7,137 nucleotides of DNA from NCBI GenBank assembly GCA_016292295.1, contig JADNEJ010000583.1:1-7137 (forward strand). Direction: 5' to 3'. The stretch comes from Candidatus Thiodictyon intracellulare. Its GTDB lineage: Bacteria > Pseudomonadota > Gammaproteobacteria > Chromatiales > Chromatiaceae. The position numbers were made by a program, and so were the translations under genes. Of the stretch, positions 6,063 through 7,137 are shown piece by piece. The notes beneath the pieces were generated by a model. That model was not told where the DNA came from and made no database searches. It saw nothing but the letters and a program-made list of their open reading frames with translations. Each line of letters starts with the position of its first letter. Within the stretch, counting starts at the first letter, position 1.

Positions 6063-6956
6063 ATGTACCAAAAACCCGACTGGGACATTGAAGGGCGCGA
6101 CTGGCCGAACCGCGAGGCCAGCCGTTTCGTCGAGGTCTGTGATCTGCGCTGGCACCTCCAACAGATGGGCGCCGGCCCCATCTTGCTCCTAGTCCACGGC
6201 ACCGGCTCCGCCACCCATTCCTGGCGCGATCTTGCCCCCCTGCTGGCGAAGGACTTCACCGTCATAGCCCTGGACCTGCCCGGCCACGGCTTCACCAGCA
6301 GCCCCAAGGACGACGAGGGGCTGTCGTTCCCCGGCATGGCCACCAGCCTCTCGGCCCTGCTCAACACTCTGGGCGTAACGCCGGATCTCGTGCTCGGCCA
6401 CTCCGCCGGCGCCGCTATCCTCGCCCGGATGTGCCTGAACCACTGCATAGCCCCGCGTGCCCTAATCAGCGAGAACGGCGCCCTGCTGCCGCTGCGCGGC
6501 ATAGCCGGTCACTGGTTCGCCCCCGCTGCCCGCTTCATCGCCACCCATCCGCTCATCCCCCGCTTCCTCGCCTGGCGCGCCCGGATCGCGGGTGGGGTCC
6601 AGGACCTGGTGGACAGCACCGGCTCGCGTCTCGACCAACGCGGCATGGACCTCTACCGCCGCCTGGTCACGAGCCCTGCCCATGTGGCCGCCGCCGTTGG
6701 CATGATGGCGAAGTGGGACCTGGAGCCCTTGGAGCGGGACCTGCCGCGCCTGACCACCCCGCTCATCATGCTGGTGGCCGAACGCGACACCACCGTGAGC
6801 CCCGACGAGGCGCGGCGGGTGCGCGACCTGCTGCCCTCGCTGGAGGTTGTGACCATCTCCGGGCTCGGGCACCTAGCGCACGAGGAGGAGCCCGCGACCG
6901 TCGCGGCACTCGTTCACAGCATCGCCGAGCGGTTCGGACTGCTCAGGCCTGAGTAA
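6063..6956 (+). CDS. bchO: BchO, magnesium chelatase-associated alpha/beta hydrolase-fold protein
   Basis: A 297-residue alpha/beta hydrolase placed directly after bchD, the order (bchI-bchD-bchO) found in purple bacteria. The N-terminus 'DWDIEGRDWPNREAS' (6-20) is the characteristic BchO opening. The fold shows the oxyanion-hole 'LLLVHGTGSATHSW' (H45-G46), 'LDLPGHGFT' (70-78), the nucleophile elbow G112-H-S114-A-G116, a probable acid D242 ('AERDTTVSP') and His270 ('GLGHLAHEEEP'). Family members are annotated as magnesium chelatase accessory proteins; their biochemical reaction is not settled. The intact triad suggests retained hydrolase chemistry. Only 2 bases separate it from bchD, so it is surely co-transcribed. 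No anchor or signal is seen, consistent with cytoplasmic location beside the chelatase. Confidence 0.93.
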   Translation: MYQKPDWDIEGRDWPNREASRFVEVCDLRWHLQQMGAGPILLLVHGTGSATHSWRDLAPLLAKDFTVIALDLPGHGFTSSPKDDEGLSFPGMATSLSALLNTLGVTPDLVLGHSAGAAILARMCLNHCIAPRALISENGALLPLRGIAGHWFAPAARFIATHPLIPRFLAWRARIAGGVQDLVDSTGSRLDQRGMDLYRRLVTSPAHVAAAVGMMAKWDLEPLERDLPRLTTPLIMLVAERDTTVSPDEARRVRDLLPSLEVVTISGLGHLAHEEEPATVAALVHSIAERFGLLRPE

Positions 6957-6968
6957 GGATACCGCGCC

Positions 6969-6990
6969 GTGGGAGCGGCTTCAGCCGCGA
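6969..6990. repeat. REP-like palindromic element after bchO
   Basis: A GTGG tetranucleotide head (6969-6972) is followed by GA and the hairpin GCGGC-TTCA-GCCGC (6975-6988). This matches the form of REP elements with a GTRG head that are dispersed between genes in many gammaproteobacteria and are linked to RAYT transposases. It starts 12 bases after the bchO stop and may protect or end the bchIDO mRNA. It lacks a T-run, so it is not a classical intrinsic terminator. One copy is seen here; dispersal is inferred. Confidence 0.65.
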
Positions 6991-7009
6991 CGAGTCAACG
7001 CGAGATCCG

Positions 7010-7028
7010 CTAGCAGCCTGTCTGACTT
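7010..7028. repeat. probable left terminal inverted repeat of a second IS copy
   Basis: CTAGCAGCCTGTCTGACTT matches the inverted left-edge repeat (149-167) at 17 of 19 bases. Similarity fades after the 19 bases, which is normal for IS ends that share only their terminal repeat. A related IS would extend rightwards from here out of the window, in the same orientation as the one at 1-167. Confidence 0.55.
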
Positions 7029-7089
7029 CGGGGCACCGTCGGGGCGGCGGGTCCGGTACACTGTCGGGATCAATCACGATGGCCGCCCG

Positions 7090-7137
7090 ATGACCGGAGT
7101 GCTACTGCCGATGCGCCGCTTCCACCCGATGGACCGC
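7090..7137 (+). CDS. possible start of an ORF, perhaps the second IS transposase (partial)
   Basis: An ATG at 7090 opens a frame to the window edge (MTGVLLPMRRFHPMDR, 16 codons); an in-frame ATG at 7111 (MRRFHPMDR) could be the real start. No strong Shine-Dalgarno is visible apart from GGAG at 7095-7098, which is 12 bases before the second ATG. Its position about 80-100 bp inside a putative IS end is where a transposase gene would be expected to begin. The residues alone do not identify it. Confidence 0.3.
   Translation, partial: MTGVLLPMRRFHPMDR

Noticed and set aside
1..7137. CRISPR arrays, tRNA or rRNA genes
   Set aside because: No regularly spaced direct repeats, cloverleaf-like segments or rRNA signature sequences were seen on either strand.

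Overview
The window reads as GC-rich photosynthesis-gene DNA of a purple bacterium, most likely a purple sulfur gammaproteobacterium (Chromatiaceae-like). The grounds are a complete bchI-bchD-bchO set (magnesium chelatase), a bciB-type 8-vinyl reductase, a promoter region with textbook PpsR/CrtJ operators, and a REP-type palindrome of a form common in gammaproteobacteria. The lineage is inferred from these features and from codon and base bias; no rRNA is present to confirm it.

Layout. Positions 1-167 are the 3' end of an insertion sequence: the last 16 codons of a transposase, then a terminal inverted repeat. bciB runs leftward (202-1446) and ends in a GC-rich hairpin next to the IS. A membrane-anchored alpha/beta hydrolase of unknown substrate is divergent from bciB (1554-2612, +). 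A large broken palindrome separates it from a convergent 56-residue single-span membrane protein (2728-2898, -). A 241-bp region between that small gene and bchI carries two perfect TGT-N12-ACA operators 8 bp apart, overlaid on divergent promoter elements. bchI (3140-4168), bchD (4168-6060) and bchO (6063-6956) follow as a tightly coupled operon. After bchO come a REP-like hairpin and a second IS-type end (7010-7028), which matches the left one in 17 of 19 bases when inverted. The first codons of a possible ORF close the window.

How the genes fit together. BchI and BchD are the AAA+ motor and the platform/integrin-domain subunits that work with BchH (not in this window) to insert Mg2+ into protoporphyrin IX. 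BchO is the alpha/beta-hydrolase-fold protein that routinely accompanies them. BciB acts later in the same pathway, reducing the 8-vinyl group of divinyl (proto)chlorophyllide. The paired operators suggest redox/light repression of bchIDO by a PpsR/CrtJ homologue. Because they sit in the shared promoter region, the same repressor probably controls the small membrane protein too, which makes it the best candidate here for an undescribed photosynthesis component. The IS ends on both sides suggest that this pigment-gene block (about 6.8 kb) has been rearranged or mobilised.
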